From NCBI GenBank assembly GCA_023451825.1, contig JAEXYA010000048.1, positions 48,530-112,529 on the forward strand: a DNA stretch of 64,000 bases, written 5' to 3'. A program made the translations under genes and the position numbers. The notes beneath the pieces are model-generated. The model was not told where the DNA came from and made no database searches. It saw only the letters and a program-made list of their open reading frames with translations. Below are positions 63,835 through 64,000 of the stretch, piece after piece (the first letter of the stretch is position 1; each line of letters starts with the position of its first letter). The stretch comes from Pseudomonadota bacterium (GTDB lineage Bacteria > Pseudomonadota > Alphaproteobacteria > Rhizobiales > Xanthobacteraceae).

Positions 63835-64000
63835 TTAGACATCGATGACCCGTTCCGTATGGACCCGGCGGCAATCCATCTCGAATTCGAGCCCCTCCAC
63901 CGGCGGCCGGTTGAGATGCCAGGTCAGCCCATTGCGCAATACGCCGCGGCCGCCCAATTCGCTCTCCAGCAGCGGATAGATGTCATGGACGGTGTAAAGC
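63835..64000 (-). CDS. 3' end of an unrecognised gene (partial, continues beyond window)
   Basis: An open minus-strand frame runs from the window edge to a TAA at 63837-63835, about 54 codons, with balanced alphaproteobacterial codon use. The fragment includes LYTVHDIYPLLESELGGRG, LTWHLNRPPVEGL and EMDCRRVHTERVIDV. It has no membrane helix. I do not recognise the family. It ends about 60 bases before the TetR gene, in the same direction, so it could be co-transcribed with it. Confidence 0.6.
   Translation of the reverse strand, partial: LYTVHDIYPLLESELGGRGVLRNGLTWHLNRPPVEGLEFEMDCRRVHTERVIDV

Overview
The window looks like ordinary chromosome from an alphaproteobacterium of the order Hyphomicrobiales, most likely Nitrobacteraceae (Bradyrhizobium, Afipia, Rhodopseudomonas, Tardiphaga and relatives). 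This is inferred from the moderately high GC, the HWE-type histidine kinase, a Bug-family binding protein, Omp25-like beta-barrels, a TorF-type porin, the tol-pal-cpoB-tilS-ftsH gene order, and several kinds of long palindromic intergenic repeats typical of the group. No rRNA, tRNA, CRISPR array, prophage or insertion sequence was recognised. Most genes are housekeeping or transport genes, and nearly all are intact.

Layout. 1-3 kb: the N-terminal part of a siderophore receptor (cut by the window edge, TTG start) and a chemoreceptor. 3-9.6 kb: a DMT exporter, an HWE sensor kinase, a Bug solute-binding protein, a secreted Ntn amide hydrolase, and a phytase-like secreted protein behind a Pho box. 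9.7-14.6 kb: a second chemoreceptor, then serA and serC. 14.7-19.6 kb: small secreted or hypothetical proteins, two outer-membrane beta-barrels and glmM. 19.7-23.3 kb: lactate use (lldD, lldP) around a META-type secreted protein. 23.6-29.5 kb: an SbmA/YddA-type ABC exporter, then an OmpR-type two-component system divergent from a three-gene unit (two COG4705-like membrane proteins around a small secreted protein). The shared promoter region carries two facing pairs of 11-bp-phased half-sites. 29.7-33.3 kb: a ClC antiporter, a TorF-like porin and a histone H1-like Lys/Ala protein. 33.4-38.2 kb: glycolate oxidase (glcD, glcE, glcF) and a class I cytochrome c. 38.3-40.3 kb: a TetR regulator and azlCD. 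40.5-45.0 kb: nrdA and nrdB behind a cobalamin riboswitch. 45.3-51.2 kb: a TonB receptor, a GT87-like glycosyltransferase and ftsH. 51.4-62.1 kb: tolQ-tolR-tolA-tolB, a GGDEF/EAL protein and a FeeM-like N-acyl synthase, then pal-cpoB, a glyoxalase-fold protein and tilS. 62.4-64 kb: a DUF2852-like membrane protein, a TetR regulator with matching operators, and the 3' end of an unknown gene.

The most notable logic is at nrdAB. The small subunit has Phe where ordinary class Ia enzymes carry the radical Tyr, the hallmark of the Mn/Fe class Ic enzymes. The large subunit has an extra ATP-cone in front of a degenerate one. The operon leader is a B12 riboswitch, so this B12-independent reductase is probably a back-up for a B12-dependent class II enzyme elsewhere. 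The least understood candidate system is the two-component/COG4705/secreted-protein locus at 25.3-29.5 kb. A family of four 122-124 bp palindromic elements (29.5, 38.2, 40.4 and 47.8 kb), plus at least five other classes of palindromic repeat, fills the intergenic spaces.
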